A stretch of DNA of 19,000 nucleotides from Dehalococcoidia bacterium (GTDB taxonomy: Bacteria; Chloroflexota; Dehalococcoidia; GIF9; AB-539-J10): positions 1 to 19,000 of the forward strand of contig JAUWGN010000002.1 of NCBI GenBank assembly GCA_030606385.1. Direction: 5' to 3'. Below the pieces are notes generated by a model that was not told where the DNA came from, made no database searches, and saw nothing but the letters and a program-made list of their open reading frames with translations. Shown here piece by piece: positions 6,654-13,980 of this stretch (positions within the stretch are counted from its first letter, which is position 1; each line of letters begins with the position of its first letter). The position numbers and the translations under genes are program-made.

Positions 6654-7811
6654 CTATAAATTCCGAGAAATCACTAGCCTTTGTATCTCGTTTGTGCCTT
6701 CGTATATCTGAGTTATCTTGGCGTCCCTCATACGTTGCTCCAAGGGATAATCACGGCAATATCCAAAGCCACCGACAACCTGTACTGCCTCCACAGTCAC
6801 TTTCATTGCCACATCGCTGGCAAAAGTCTTACACATTGATGAATATCTAACTTGCTCTGGTGATAGCCTGGTCATATCCTTAGGACATTCTTGCAGGATG
6901 GAGCAGGTTTTGTATAAGAGTTGTCTCGCCGCTTCAGTAAGTATACACATGTCCGCCAGCTTAAATCCTATTCCTTCATGCTGGATAATAGGCACGCCAA
7001 ATACAATTCTTTCCTTAGCATAACCTATACAATAGTCTAAAGCGCCCTGAGCTATACCCAGAGCCTGGGCAGCTATTGCTGGTCTGGCAAAATCCAGGGT
7101 CTTCATAGAAATGGCAAATCCGCGTCCTTCTTCCCCGACAAGATTCTCAACAGGTACATGACAATCCTCAAACACAAGCTCCACAGTATCAGAACTCCGA
7201 ATACCTATCTTGACCTCGTGTTTACCTACGGAGAGACCAGCCGTCCCCTTGGTGACAGCTAATACACTAGAACCCTTGTACGCACCCTTCTCAGGATCAG
7301 TCACCACATACACAGTGACTACCTCAGCGACACCCCCATTAGTAACGAATATCTTGTTGCCATTAACAATGTATCCATCGCTCCCCCTTTCAGCTCGACA
7401 ACTAAAGTCGGCTACATCGGAACCACCGGACGTCTCCGTAAGCGCAAAAGCAGCCAAATGCTCACCCGTGCTTAGCTTAGGAAGAAATCTATCCTTTACT
7501 GCTTTGTCACCAGCCAACATTATTGGCAATGCACCAAGCGCCTGATCAGCAACAAGAAGTCCAACGGAGGCATCGACGCGAGAAAGTTCCTCTACCACGA
7601 TAGTCTCAGCCAACATGCCAGCATCACCACCTTCATACTCTGCAGGGAAGTCTATGCCTAAGTAACCGCCATCCCGTAAAAGCCTAACCATCTCCCAGCT
7701 AAATTCTTCCTTTTCATCCCTTTCACGCGCCCCGGGCGCAATTTGTTCCTCAGCTAGCTTCCTTACCGCAGTCTTCAGCATTTCTTGCTCTTCAGTTAAC
7801 TCGTATTGCAC
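6654..7811 (-). CDS. Acyl-CoA dehydrogenase
   Basis: This is a flavoenzyme that introduces an alpha-beta double bond into an acyl-CoA and passes electrons to ETF. The 385-residue protein has the full three-domain architecture: an N-terminal helical part (about 1-110), the central FAD-contacting part with FALTETSGGSD and FVTNG, and a C-terminal helical bundle. It ends with IYEGTNEIQRLVISR, in which Glu371 sits where the catalytic base of short- and medium-chain dehydrogenases is found. That favours a straight-chain substrate, or butyryl- or glutaryl-type chemistry, over isovaleryl-CoA, but chain length cannot be read. AGGAGGT lies 9 nt before the ATG. No ETF, thiolase or ligase gene is adjacent. 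It converges on speE with only 5 nt between stop codons. Confidence 0.93.
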   Translation of the reverse strand: MQYELTEEQEMLKTAVRKLAEEQIAPGARERDEKEEFSWEMVRLLRDGGYLGIDFPAEYEGGDAGMLAETIVVEELSRVDASVGLLVADQALGALPIMLAGDKAVKDRFLPKLSTGEHLAAFALTETSGGSDVADFSCRAERGSDGYIVNGNKIFVTNGGVAEVVTVYVVTDPEKGAYKGSSVLAVTKGTAGLSVGKHEVKIGIRSSDTVELVFEDCHVPVENLVGEEGRGFAISMKTLDFARPAIAAQALGIAQGALDYCIGYAKERIVFGVPIIQHEGIGFKLADMCILTEAARQLLYKTCSILQECPKDMTRLSPEQVRYSSMCKTFASDVAMKVTVEAVQVVGGFGYCRDYPLEQRMRDAKITQIYEGTNEIQRLVISRNL

Positions 7812-8132
7812 TCTTACCTCCTGTAACTAAAATCTAGACGAAAGGACCATCAGAGAAACTTCAAAACAACGACATCATATCCTGGGTTACTAATTCCACC
7901 GAGATCAATAGGGTATTATAAACGAGTTCTGCGTATATTGCACAGTATCAAACAATGAAACCCGCGGTTGTTAGCTTGGTGCTAGCCCTTTACCTCAGCT
8001 TCAGCCCCGTTTTGACGGTACCAGCACCGAAAGTGACTTCATTAAGATTAACCATGGCCACATCACTAGCGAAGTGAAAATGGACGAACAGAAATTGCAA
8101 GGTATGGCAGAGCACTAACGGAAAAAGGTGAA
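7812..8132. other. Gene-free stretch between def and the acyl-CoA dehydrogenase gene
   Basis: This 321-bp stretch holds the acyl-CoA dehydrogenase leader with its Shine-Dalgarno, but no convincing gene or RNA. A 40-codon frame at 7955-8077 begins MKPAVVSLVLAL, but it has no ribosome site and mixed composition. A minus-strand frame from about 8053 reads MVNLNEVTFGAGTVKTG for 21 codons and then stops; it could be a decayed remnant. No terminator-grade hairpin after def was found. Confidence 0.5.
7915..7920 (-). promoter_or_regulatory. Possible -10 box for the acyl-CoA dehydrogenase gene
   Basis: A perfect TATAAT reads on the minus strand about 100 nt upstream of the start codon. The sequence 17-18 nt further upstream matches the -35 consensus poorly (GTGCAA), so the call is weak and may depend on an activator. 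Confidence 0.3.
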
Positions 8133-8636
8133 TTAGATTATTGGATGTTCTAAGGTTTGGTTACCTTGCGGAGTTACTTCCCATAGTCTGTCGTGGCCTT
8201 CTATGTGGTCAACATATAGAATGCCATTAAGATGGTCTATTTCGTGTTCCAAAGCCTGCGCCAAAAGCTCTTCTCCCTTAAGCCGAACTTTCTTCCCTTG
8301 CCTATTTTGCGCCTTCACCTTGACTACTTCTGAACGCTTAATCTCCCCATAATAACCAGGATAGCTTAAACAACCTTCTGCAACTACCCGCACACCCTCC
8401 CTCCTTACTATCTCAGGATTAATCAACGTGATGACTTCCTTTTCGGGGATCTCGATAACCGCTATGCGTAACGATATACCTATTTGCGGAGCAGCTAACC
8501 CTACACCGTGGACAGCCCGCATCGTATCAATCATGTCGTCGATTAACTTCTGAATCGAGCCATCAATGTTAGCTACCTTTTTCGCTTTTTGACGTAATAC
8601 CGGGTCAGGTAGAGTACGAACCTTCAAAACTGTCAT
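8133..8636 (-). CDS. def: Peptide deformylase
   Basis: Deformylase is a metalloenzyme that removes the formyl group from the initiator methionine of new proteins. The 167 residues carry all three family motifs: GVGLAAPQ at 44-51, EGCLS at 87-91 with the metal-binding cysteine Cys89, and HEIDH at 131-135 with the two metal histidines and the catalytic glutamate. It is of normal length with a short C-terminal extension after YVDHI. It lies 36 nt downstream of priA on the same strand and is probably the last gene of the trmD-rplS-priA-def unit. The Shine-Dalgarno before its ATG is weak. Confidence 0.96.
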   Translation of the reverse strand: MTVLKVRTLPDPVLRQKAKKVANIDGSIQKLIDDMIDTMRAVHGVGLAAPQIGISLRIAVIEIPEKEVITLINPEIVRREGVRVVAEGCLSYPGYYGEIKRSEVVKVKAQNRQGKKVRLKGEELLAQALEHEIDHLNGILYVDHIEGHDRLWEVTPQGNQTLEHPII

Positions 8637-8672
8637 GCCTGAATTATAGCTCAGCTCTTCTACAACGTAAAT

Positions 8673-11081
8673 CTAGACCATCCCCACAGGGTCAACATCC
8701 ACAGTCCAGCCTTGAGGTAAGGTTATGTCCGATAAAGCTTGAGAAGGATTGGAACCACGAATGATAATCTGCCATCGATATCTCCCCCTAACTCTGGAAG
8801 CAAAAGCGGGGATGGGACCGATTAAGTTCCAATCAGGCATCTCCTCCCGTTTTTTCTCCAAGAGTAAACTACTCACCTTCTCCGCCTCTTTTTGACACAA
8901 TTTATCATTGGTATGAGTATAAACCAGGCGAATGAACCGACTAAAAGGAGGATACCTATATTGCTGCCGGTAGTTTATCTCTTGATCATAGAAACTCACA
9001 TAATTGTGTTTGGCTGCAGCTTGAACAGCGTAATTTTCCGGAGAATATGTCTGAATGATAACCTTCCCCACTTTAACCCCACGGCCAGCCCGACCAGCTA
9101 CCTGACAAAGAAGCTGAAAGGTCCGTTCACCAGCACGGAAATCAGGAAAGTTAAGCCCAGTATCAGCATTAATTATCCCAGCAAGAGTTACCCAGGGTAA
9201 ATCCAGCCCTTTGGCTATCATCTGAGTGCCAATGAGTATATCAGCCTTACGATCCCGAAAAGTGCTCAATAATTCTTCATGTGCATATCGTCTTCTGGTT
9301 ACATCCCTATCCCAGCGAAGCACTGCTGCCTGTGGGAAGAATCGCTTCACTTCATCTTCCACCCTCTGTGTGCCGATGCCCAAGAACCTGAGGCGTGAAC
9401 TCAAACAATTTGGACAATTTACGGGAAGTAGCAAAGTATAATGACATCTATGGCAAATTAACTTCTTCTCCACTGAATGATAGGTGAGCGCTATCGAGCA
9501 ACGGGGGCAGCGAAAAATAAAACCACAACGCCGGCACTGGACAAAAGTGGCTGTGCCACGGCGGTTAAGAAAAAGGATTATTTGTTCCTTTTGAATCAAA
9601 GCTTCTTTCATCGCGCTTAGTAGACGGCGACTAAACATGCTGGTATTTCCAGCTTTGAGCTCTTCCCTTAAGTCCACTATGCTTACTTCAGGGAGTGGTG
9701 AATAACCATGAGAAGTAATTCTTTCCTTCAGCTCCACTAATTGATATTCTCCCAGCCGCGCTTTGTGAAAGCTATCAACATCAGGTGTGGCACTACCTAA
9801 AATAACAGTAGCACCGCTCAACTCCGCTAATTTAAGAGCCACATCTCGAGCATGATAGCGAGGAGATTTATCTTCCTGCTTATATGTCCATTCATGCTCT
9901 TCATCAATAATGATCAGCCCAAGGTCAGGTTGAGGAGCGAATAAAGCGCTTCGAGGCCCGATAACTACATCGCATTCGCCTCTCCTTGTCCACCACCATT
10001 CATCAAATTGCTCACCTAAAGAAAGAGCACTGTGCAATACCGCTACCCGACCTGGAAAACGACTGGCAAAACGTTCCACCGTCTGTGCAGTAAGGGCAAT
10101 CTCAGGAATAAGGCAAATACCACGCTTGCCTTCAGCGACGGTTTTGGCTAGAGCCCGCAGGTAAATCTCCGTCTTCCCACTCCCAGTAACCCCAAAAAGA
10201 AGAAAAACAGTGGATTTACCCCTGTTATGTTCTATGCTGTTCCAAGCAACTTGCTGCGATGAGGCAAGAGACACTGGAGGCATTGGCTTGATATCGAAAT
10301 GCGCCAATGGGTCACGCCTGACAGTAACCAATTCTATAGAAAGTAAGTGCGCACTTTCCAGAGCCCTGATTGTTTTAAGCGAGCAACTAACTCGCTTCCT
10401 TACCTCGCTGATGGGAAGTGACTTGGATTCCTCAGCCAGAAATTGTAATAACGCAGCTTGCTTATAGGCTCTGGTTGTTTTCAGCCGAGCTATTTCACTA
10501 GCAATATCGTCCTTACTGGCAACAAGCTTAATATAAGGAATTACTTTTGGTTCTACCCTCGCCTTCTCTAACTCAGAAAACCTAACTACGAGCCCGAGAT
10601 CAACAAGCTTGTCAGTGATTCGTCCAGCTTTACTTGCCCCCAACTTTTTCTCCAGTTCCTTGAGGCTTACTCTTCCCCTCTCCTCAATAAGGTGAAGGAT
10701 CTGGGCTTGTTCTGGCATAAGCAATGATAAACCACTTTGATTGCCTGATAGATGGAAGTAACTGGCGAGTTTGCGCTCAAATCCAGGTGGCAACATCAGA
10801 GCCATGGCATCAAACAAAGAGGCAAGATATTGCCTGCTTATCCATTGAGCAAGTTCGACTTGTGTGGCAGAAAGCAAGGGGTAACCATCAATAACATCGT
10901 CTATCTCCTTAACCACATTAACAGAGGGAATGTCTCTCAACTGCACAACAATGCCTTGCACGATTCTGGAACCAAAAGGAACCCAGACTGCCTGACCTGT
11001 GTGCATATTCAAGTGAGGAGGAATGGCATAACAAAAGGGGGAGTAGCTTGGACACTTAACCGCTACATCGGCATACTCCAT
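8673..11081 (-). CDS. priA: Primosomal protein N' (PriA), replication-restart helicase
   Basis: PriA is a 3'-to-5' superfamily 2 helicase that recognises stalled or repaired forks and reloads the replicative helicase. The 802-residue length is typical. An N-terminal DNA-binding region (about 1-105) and a winged-helix region are followed by the helicase. Its motifs are Walker A GVTGSGKT at 297-304, DEEH at 393-396 and GSATP at about 429-433. The zinc-binding insert has eight cysteines (516, 519, 525, 528, 543, 546, 556, 559), and the motif VI region is QVAGRAGRG. Everything needed for activity is present. The ATG directly abuts the rplS stop codon with zero spacing, so its translation is probably coupled to L19. 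Confidence 0.97.
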   Translation of the reverse strand: MEYADVAVKCPSYSPFCYAIPPHLNMHTGQAVWVPFGSRIVQGIVVQLRDIPSVNVVKEIDDVIDGYPLLSATQVELAQWISRQYLASLFDAMALMLPPGFERKLASYFHLSGNQSGLSLLMPEQAQILHLIEERGRVSLKELEKKLGASKAGRITDKLVDLGLVVRFSELEKARVEPKVIPYIKLVASKDDIASEIARLKTTRAYKQAALLQFLAEESKSLPISEVRKRVSCSLKTIRALESAHLLSIELVTVRRDPLAHFDIKPMPPVSLASSQQVAWNSIEHNRGKSTVFLLFGVTGSGKTEIYLRALAKTVAEGKRGICLIPEIALTAQTVERFASRFPGRVAVLHSALSLGEQFDEWWWTRRGECDVVIGPRSALFAPQPDLGLIIIDEEHEWTYKQEDKSPRYHARDVALKLAELSGATVILGSATPDVDSFHKARLGEYQLVELKERITSHGYSPLPEVSIVDLREELKAGNTSMFSRRLLSAMKEALIQKEQIILFLNRRGTATFVQCRRCGFIFRCPRCSIALTYHSVEKKLICHRCHYTLLLPVNCPNCLSSRLRFLGIGTQRVEDEVKRFFPQAAVLRWDRDVTRRRYAHEELLSTFRDRKADILIGTQMIAKGLDLPWVTLAGIINADTGLNFPDFRAGERTFQLLCQVAGRAGRGVKVGKVIIQTYSPENYAVQAAAKHNYVSFYDQEINYRQQYRYPPFSRFIRLVYTHTNDKLCQKEAEKVSSLLLEKKREEMPDWNLIGPIPAFASRVRGRYRWQIIIRGSNPSQALSDITLPQGWTVDVDPVGMV

Positions 11082-11438
11082 TTAAGGTGCTTGGACTTTC
11101 TCTTGCCTTTCTGCCAATCGAGCCTGTTTAGCACTCAGTTTTCGGATGTAATAAAGCTTAGCACGCCGCACCTTACCATGCTTAAGCACCGCTACGTCCT
11201 GTATAAGCGGAGATTGAAGGGGAAAAGTACATTCTACTCCGACCCCGTAACTTACTCGTCTCACCGTAAAATTGCCGCCATCAATGCTTTTCCTCAGCCC
11301 GATTATTACACCCTGAAATTGTTGAACTCGCTCCTTATCGGCATCTATCACCTTCAACCTAACCTTCACCGTATCACCGGGAGAAAGTTGAGGAATATTT
11401 GGGTTTATTCGCGGCTTAACTAGCGATCTGATATCCAT
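11082..11438 (-). CDS. rplS: 50S ribosomal protein L19
   Basis: L19 is a component of the large ribosomal subunit near the interface with the small subunit. The 118-residue protein shows the standard pattern: PGDTVKVRLKV near 20-30, FQGVIIGLRK at 41-50, FTVRRVSYGVGVE at 57-69, and the basic segment KHGKVRRAKLYYIRKL near 86-101. GGAG lies 5 nt before the ATG. It starts 2 nt after the trmD stop codon. The trmD-rplS pair is conserved in many bacteria; the usual partners rpsP and rimM are absent here. Confidence 0.97.
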   Translation of the reverse strand: MDIRSLVKPRINPNIPQLSPGDTVKVRLKVIDADKERVQQFQGVIIGLRKSIDGGNFTVRRVSYGVGVECTFPLQSPLIQDVAVLKHGKVRRAKLYYIRKLSAKQARLAERQEKVQAP

Positions 11439-11440
11439 TT

Positions 11441-12145
11441 TTACTCCTCAGCAGATAAATTTCCTTGTTTAGCGAGGTCGGGGCGGCGTTTCAAGGTTCG
11501 CAAGATAGCCTGCTGCCATCGCCAGCGAGCAATCTCCCCATGGTTTCCGGAAAGCAAAACTGACGGCACTGTCCAACCTCGATATACTTTCGGTCTTGTA
11601 TATTGAGGATATTCCAGAAGCCCGTTGCTATGGGAATCACTGTGAAATGATAGTGGTGAGCCAAGTGCCCCTGGTATCAATCTAACCACAGCATCAACAA
11701 CAACCATGGCAGCTAATTCCCCAGCACTGAGCACATAATCACCAATGCTAACTTCATCACTAACAAGATGCTCCCGCACTCTCTCATCCACACCTTCATA
11801 ATGACCACAAATTAGCATTATATTCTGATGTAGCGCCAACTCCCTAGCAACTTGCTGTGTGAAAAGCCTACCTTGGGGAGTGAGTAAAATAATCGGCAAA
11901 TCACTGTAATCAACCCGCTCTTTTATTGATTCCGTTGCTTCGAAAATTGGCTCGGGCTTGAGCACCATCCCCGGACCACCCCCATATGGATAATCATCCA
12001 CGATGTGATGCTTGTCATGACTGTAGTCCCGAATATTATGAACCACGACTTCCACTAATCCGCGCTCTCTAGCCCGTTTAACAATACTGTAATCAAACGG
12101 CGATGCAAGCATCTCGGGGAAAAGGCACAATATATCAATTCTCAT
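11441..12145 (-). CDS. trmD: tRNA (guanine-37-N1)-methyltransferase (TrmD)
   Basis: TrmD uses SAM to methylate G37 next to the anticodon, which prevents +1 frameshifting. The 234-residue protein is a SPOUT-fold enzyme with the trefoil knot. Visible motifs are YSHDKHHIVDDYPYGGGPGM (41-60), LTPQGRLF (about 88-95), ICGHYEGVDERV (112-123) and EVSIGDYVLSAGELA (131-145). All are characteristic of TrmD. It appears to be the first gene of the trmD-rplS-priA-def unit and diverges from the division operon. No strong Shine-Dalgarno precedes its ATG, and no clear promoter was recognised in the AT-rich region up to 12240. Confidence 0.97.
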   Translation of the reverse strand: MRIDILCLFPEMLASPFDYSIVKRARERGLVEVVVHNIRDYSHDKHHIVDDYPYGGGPGMVLKPEPIFEATESIKERVDYSDLPIILLTPQGRLFTQQVARELALHQNIMLICGHYEGVDERVREHLVSDEVSIGDYVLSAGELAAMVVVDAVVRLIPGALGSPLSFHSDSHSNGLLEYPQYTRPKVYRGWTVPSVLLSGNHGEIARWRWQQAILRTLKRRPDLAKQGNLSAEE

Positions 12146-12243
12146 TTTCGCTGTTCTATCTTACCACATATTTATTAAGCAGTTACAGAACCTTTTTTTG
12201 TTTTCGTTGTTCCCAGAATATCTAAACATCTTGATGCAAAACC

Positions 12244-12271
12244 AAAAAAAATTAGGCAAAAAAGGCAAAAA
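12244..12271 (+). promoter_or_regulatory. A-tracts with a tandem 9-bp repeat upstream of the division promoter
   Basis: Three A-runs (12244-12251, 12258-12263, 12267-12271) precede the -35 box at roughly helical spacing. The last two sit in a perfect tandem repeat of AGGCAAAAA (12254-12262 and 12263-12271). Such runs commonly act as UP elements or intrinsic bends that strengthen a promoter; that role is inference here. Confidence 0.45.
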
Positions 12272-12274
12272 GTA

Positions 12275-12305
12275 TTGACAAAGGAATGGGGGTAAAGAGT
12301 ATAAT
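12275..12305 (+). promoter_or_regulatory. Consensus promoter of the mraZ-ftsZ division operon
   Basis: TTGACA (12275-12280) and TATAAT (12300-12305) both match the sigma-70 consensus perfectly, but the spacer is long at 19 nt. Transcription would start near 12312, inside the MraZ boxes, leaving about 47 nt of leader before the first gene. Confidence 0.8.
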
Positions 12306-12309
12306 GATT

Positions 12310-12335
12310 GTGGGAGATGGTGGGGGATTGTGGGG
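12310..12335 (+). promoter_or_regulatory. Three MraZ boxes (GTGGG direct repeats at 10-bp spacing)
   Basis: GTGGG occurs at 12310, 12320 and 12330, each followed by A or G, with exactly 10 bp from one to the next. This is the known operator pattern of the MraZ repressor, which binds repeated TGGGN boxes on one DNA face. The boxes cover the predicted start of transcription, so autorepression of the division operon is likely. Another TGGGG at 12287 lies in the promoter spacer but is out of phase. Confidence 0.85.
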
Positions 12336-12358
12336 AAGAAAACCAGGTGGAGGTTATT

Positions 12359-12604
12359 ATGGATACGCGCAAAGCAAAGTCAGCTACCGTTCTGGAACCA
12401 CCCAATCGTACTTCTATAGAACAGAGAATCCTAATTTTCTGCACCAGGCATCCCAAAATGAAATTCACCCTCGAATGTATTCTAAACCACCATGAAGGAG
12501 CCAAATCTGACCTGCACGAAGAGGTAGAAGACTTGGTAAATGATGGAATTCTCGAAAAGCAAATAAGCAATGTAGGTACTGTTTGGTATTACGTACTAAA
12601 TTGA
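12359..12604 (+). CDS. Small winged-helix-like protein, first gene of the division operon
   Basis: I do not recognise this 81-residue protein as a named family. The ATG at 12359 is chosen because GGAGGT (12349-12354) stands 4 nt before it; longer frames upstream would start inside the MraZ boxes. After a basic, disordered-looking N-terminus (1-20) comes a pattern like a compact winged helix. It has RILIFCTRHP, then TLECILNHH, then a likely recognition helix AKSDLHEEVEDLVNDGILEK (48-67), and a final strand pair ending GTVWYYVLN. The 'LVNDGILEK...WYYVL' ending is usual for DNA-binding wings. It lies 1 nt before mraZ, under the MraZ-boxed promoter. A regulatory role is inferred from fold pattern and position only. 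Confidence 0.75.
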   Translation: MDTRKAKSATVLEPPNRTSIEQRILIFCTRHPKMKFTLECILNHHEGAKSDLHEEVEDLVNDGILEKQISNVGTVWYYVLN

Positions 12605-12605
12605 C

Positions 12606-13046
12606 ATGAAGGAAAGTCTCTTCTACGGCACATATCGGTATAAGGTTGACGAAAAGGGGAGGATGCCCCTGCCCCGAAAGTTCAGGGAGCAATTAAAGGA
12701 TTCAAAAGGTGGCAGGCTAGCCAAGGGGGCAGACAAATGCATCGTCATCTACCCTTTACCAGAATGGATAAAACAAGCAGCTGAACTAGAAAAGGCAGCA
12801 AGACCCCCGGATGTGCAAAGAAAACTAAGACGCCTTTTCGGCGCTAGTACTTTCGATTTTATCTTCGATAAACAGGGGAGAATAGCATTCCCCGCAGAGC
12901 TACGCAACTACGCTGAAATCACCGATAGCGCTGTCGTCATCGGCGCTCAGAAATACGTGGAAATTTGGAATCCGGAACTTTGGGAAGAACAAATAGGCGA
13001 GTGGGAGCAACTAGATACACTCTGGGACATGAAGGAGAGTAAGTGA
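12606..13046 (+). CDS. mraZ: Transcriptional regulator MraZ
   Basis: MraZ is a ring-forming DNA-binding protein that represses its own division and cell wall operon. The 146 residues contain the two SpoVT/AbrB-type half-domains expected. The first is centred on DEKGRMPLPRKFRE (15-28) and the second on DKQGRIAFPAELRNYA (88-103). Its probable targets, three GTGGG boxes at 10-bp steps, lie about 275 nt upstream. There is no Shine-Dalgarno of its own. The start codon follows the upstream stop after one base, so translation is probably coupled. The 3' end overlaps rsmH by 4 nt (GTGA). Confidence 0.97.
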   Translation: MKESLFYGTYRYKVDEKGRMPLPRKFREQLKDSKGGRLAKGADKCIVIYPLPEWIKQAAELEKAARPPDVQRKLRRLFGASTFDFIFDKQGRIAFPAELRNYAEITDSAVVIGAQKYVEIWNPELWEEQIGEWEQLDTLWDMKESK

Positions 13047-13945
13047 TAGCCTTGGATGTTCCTTTGCCTACCCATGTGCCTGTCCTGGTTAACCAAATAA
13101 TAGAGGGACTCAACCCTCAGCCAGGAGAACGTTTCATTGATTGCACTGTGGGTTTGGGAGGACATGCCTCAGCTATCCTAGAGAGGATCTTACCCGATGG
13201 AAAAATCTTAGGCATTGATACTGACCCGCAGGCTATTGAGCTAGCCAATGCCAAACTGGCGCATTACGGTGAGGCAATTACCTTGGTTAACGATAACTTC
13301 ATCAATATTGAGGATATTTGCAAGCAACATGATTTCTATCCCATTGATGGTATTCTGTTTGACCTTGGTGTTTGTTCTTTGCAACTAGACACAGCACAAC
13401 GTGGCTTTAGCTTCCACCTCGAGGCACCTCTGGACATGCGCTTTGACACCAATCAAGGGTTAACCGCCGCTGACCTGGTCAATACCCTGGGCGAACAGGA
13501 ATTAGCGCGGATCCTACGAGAATATGGTGAAGAGCGCCGCAGTCGAAAAATAGCGCAACGCATCGTCCAGAACCGCCCCATTCACACTACCTTGAAACTT
13601 TCTCGGGTAGTCAAGCAAGTCCTGGGTAGCAAGCATGCCAGAATTCATCCTGCTACCAGGACTTTTATGGCACTTCGCATCGCTGTCAACGGTGAATTAG
13701 AGAACCTGGAGACAGCCCTTGGGCAGACTATCAACCTCCTTCGCCCCGGCGGTAGGCTAGCAGTCATTAGCTATCATTCTCTGGAAGACCGCATAGTCAA
13801 ACAATTCATGCGTCGAGAATCTAGCACTGAAATGCCTACCTTAAAGCTCATATCAAGGAAGGTCACTAGACCTACTTCGTTGGAGACAAAATCCAACCCA
13901 CGCAGTCGCAGTGCTAAATTAAGGATAGCCGAGCGACTCAGCTGA
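13043..13945 (+). CDS. rsmH: 16S rRNA C1402 N4-methyltransferase (RsmH/MraW)
   Basis: RsmH methylates the N4 of cytosine 1402 in the ribosomal P-site region and is by habit found beside mraZ. The 300-residue protein shows the SAM-binding segment DCTVGLGGHASAIL (33-46) and GIDTDPQAI. Further on are the FDLGVCSLQLD stretch (usually GVSS), PLDMRFD, EYGEERRSRKIA, HPATRTFMALRIAVNGEL and the late ISYHSLEDRIVK. Start is the GTG at 13043 with AAGGAG a few nt upstream, overlapping the mraZ stop. Unlike the usual dcw order, ftsL, pbpB/ftsI and mur genes do not follow; ftsA comes next after 35 nt. Confidence 0.97.
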   Translation: MIALDVPLPTHVPVLVNQIIEGLNPQPGERFIDCTVGLGGHASAILERILPDGKILGIDTDPQAIELANAKLAHYGEAITLVNDNFINIEDICKQHDFYPIDGILFDLGVCSLQLDTAQRGFSFHLEAPLDMRFDTNQGLTAADLVNTLGEQELARILREYGEERRSRKIAQRIVQNRPIHTTLKLSRVVKQVLGSKHARIHPATRTFMALRIAVNGELENLETALGQTINLLRPGGRLAVISYHSLEDRIVKQFMRRESSTEMPTLKLISRKVTRPTSLETKSNPRSRSAKLRIAERLS

Positions 13946-13980
13946 TATACAGAGAATCCCAAAAAACAAAGGAGGTGAAA

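Noticed and set aside
10752..11423. A 223-codon plus-strand open frame
   Set aside because: It is antisense to the start of priA and to rplS, both certain genes with full motifs. Its composition (rich in H, N, R, S and C) is that of a shadow frame.
12308..12358. Longer N-terminus for the small gene before mraZ, from an upstream ATG at 12308
   Set aside because: That start lies upstream of the predicted transcription start and inside the MraZ boxes, with no ribosome site. The ATG at 12359 has GGAGGT properly placed.
12175..12570. A 131-codon minus-strand frame opposite the division promoter
   Set aside because: It covers the promoter, the MraZ boxes and most of the small winged-helix-like gene. 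It has no start signals and an implausible S/C/F-rich composition.
13975..13980. GTG at 13975 as the ftsA start
   Set aside because: It lies within the GGAGGT ribosome site itself; the ATG six bases later has ideal spacing.
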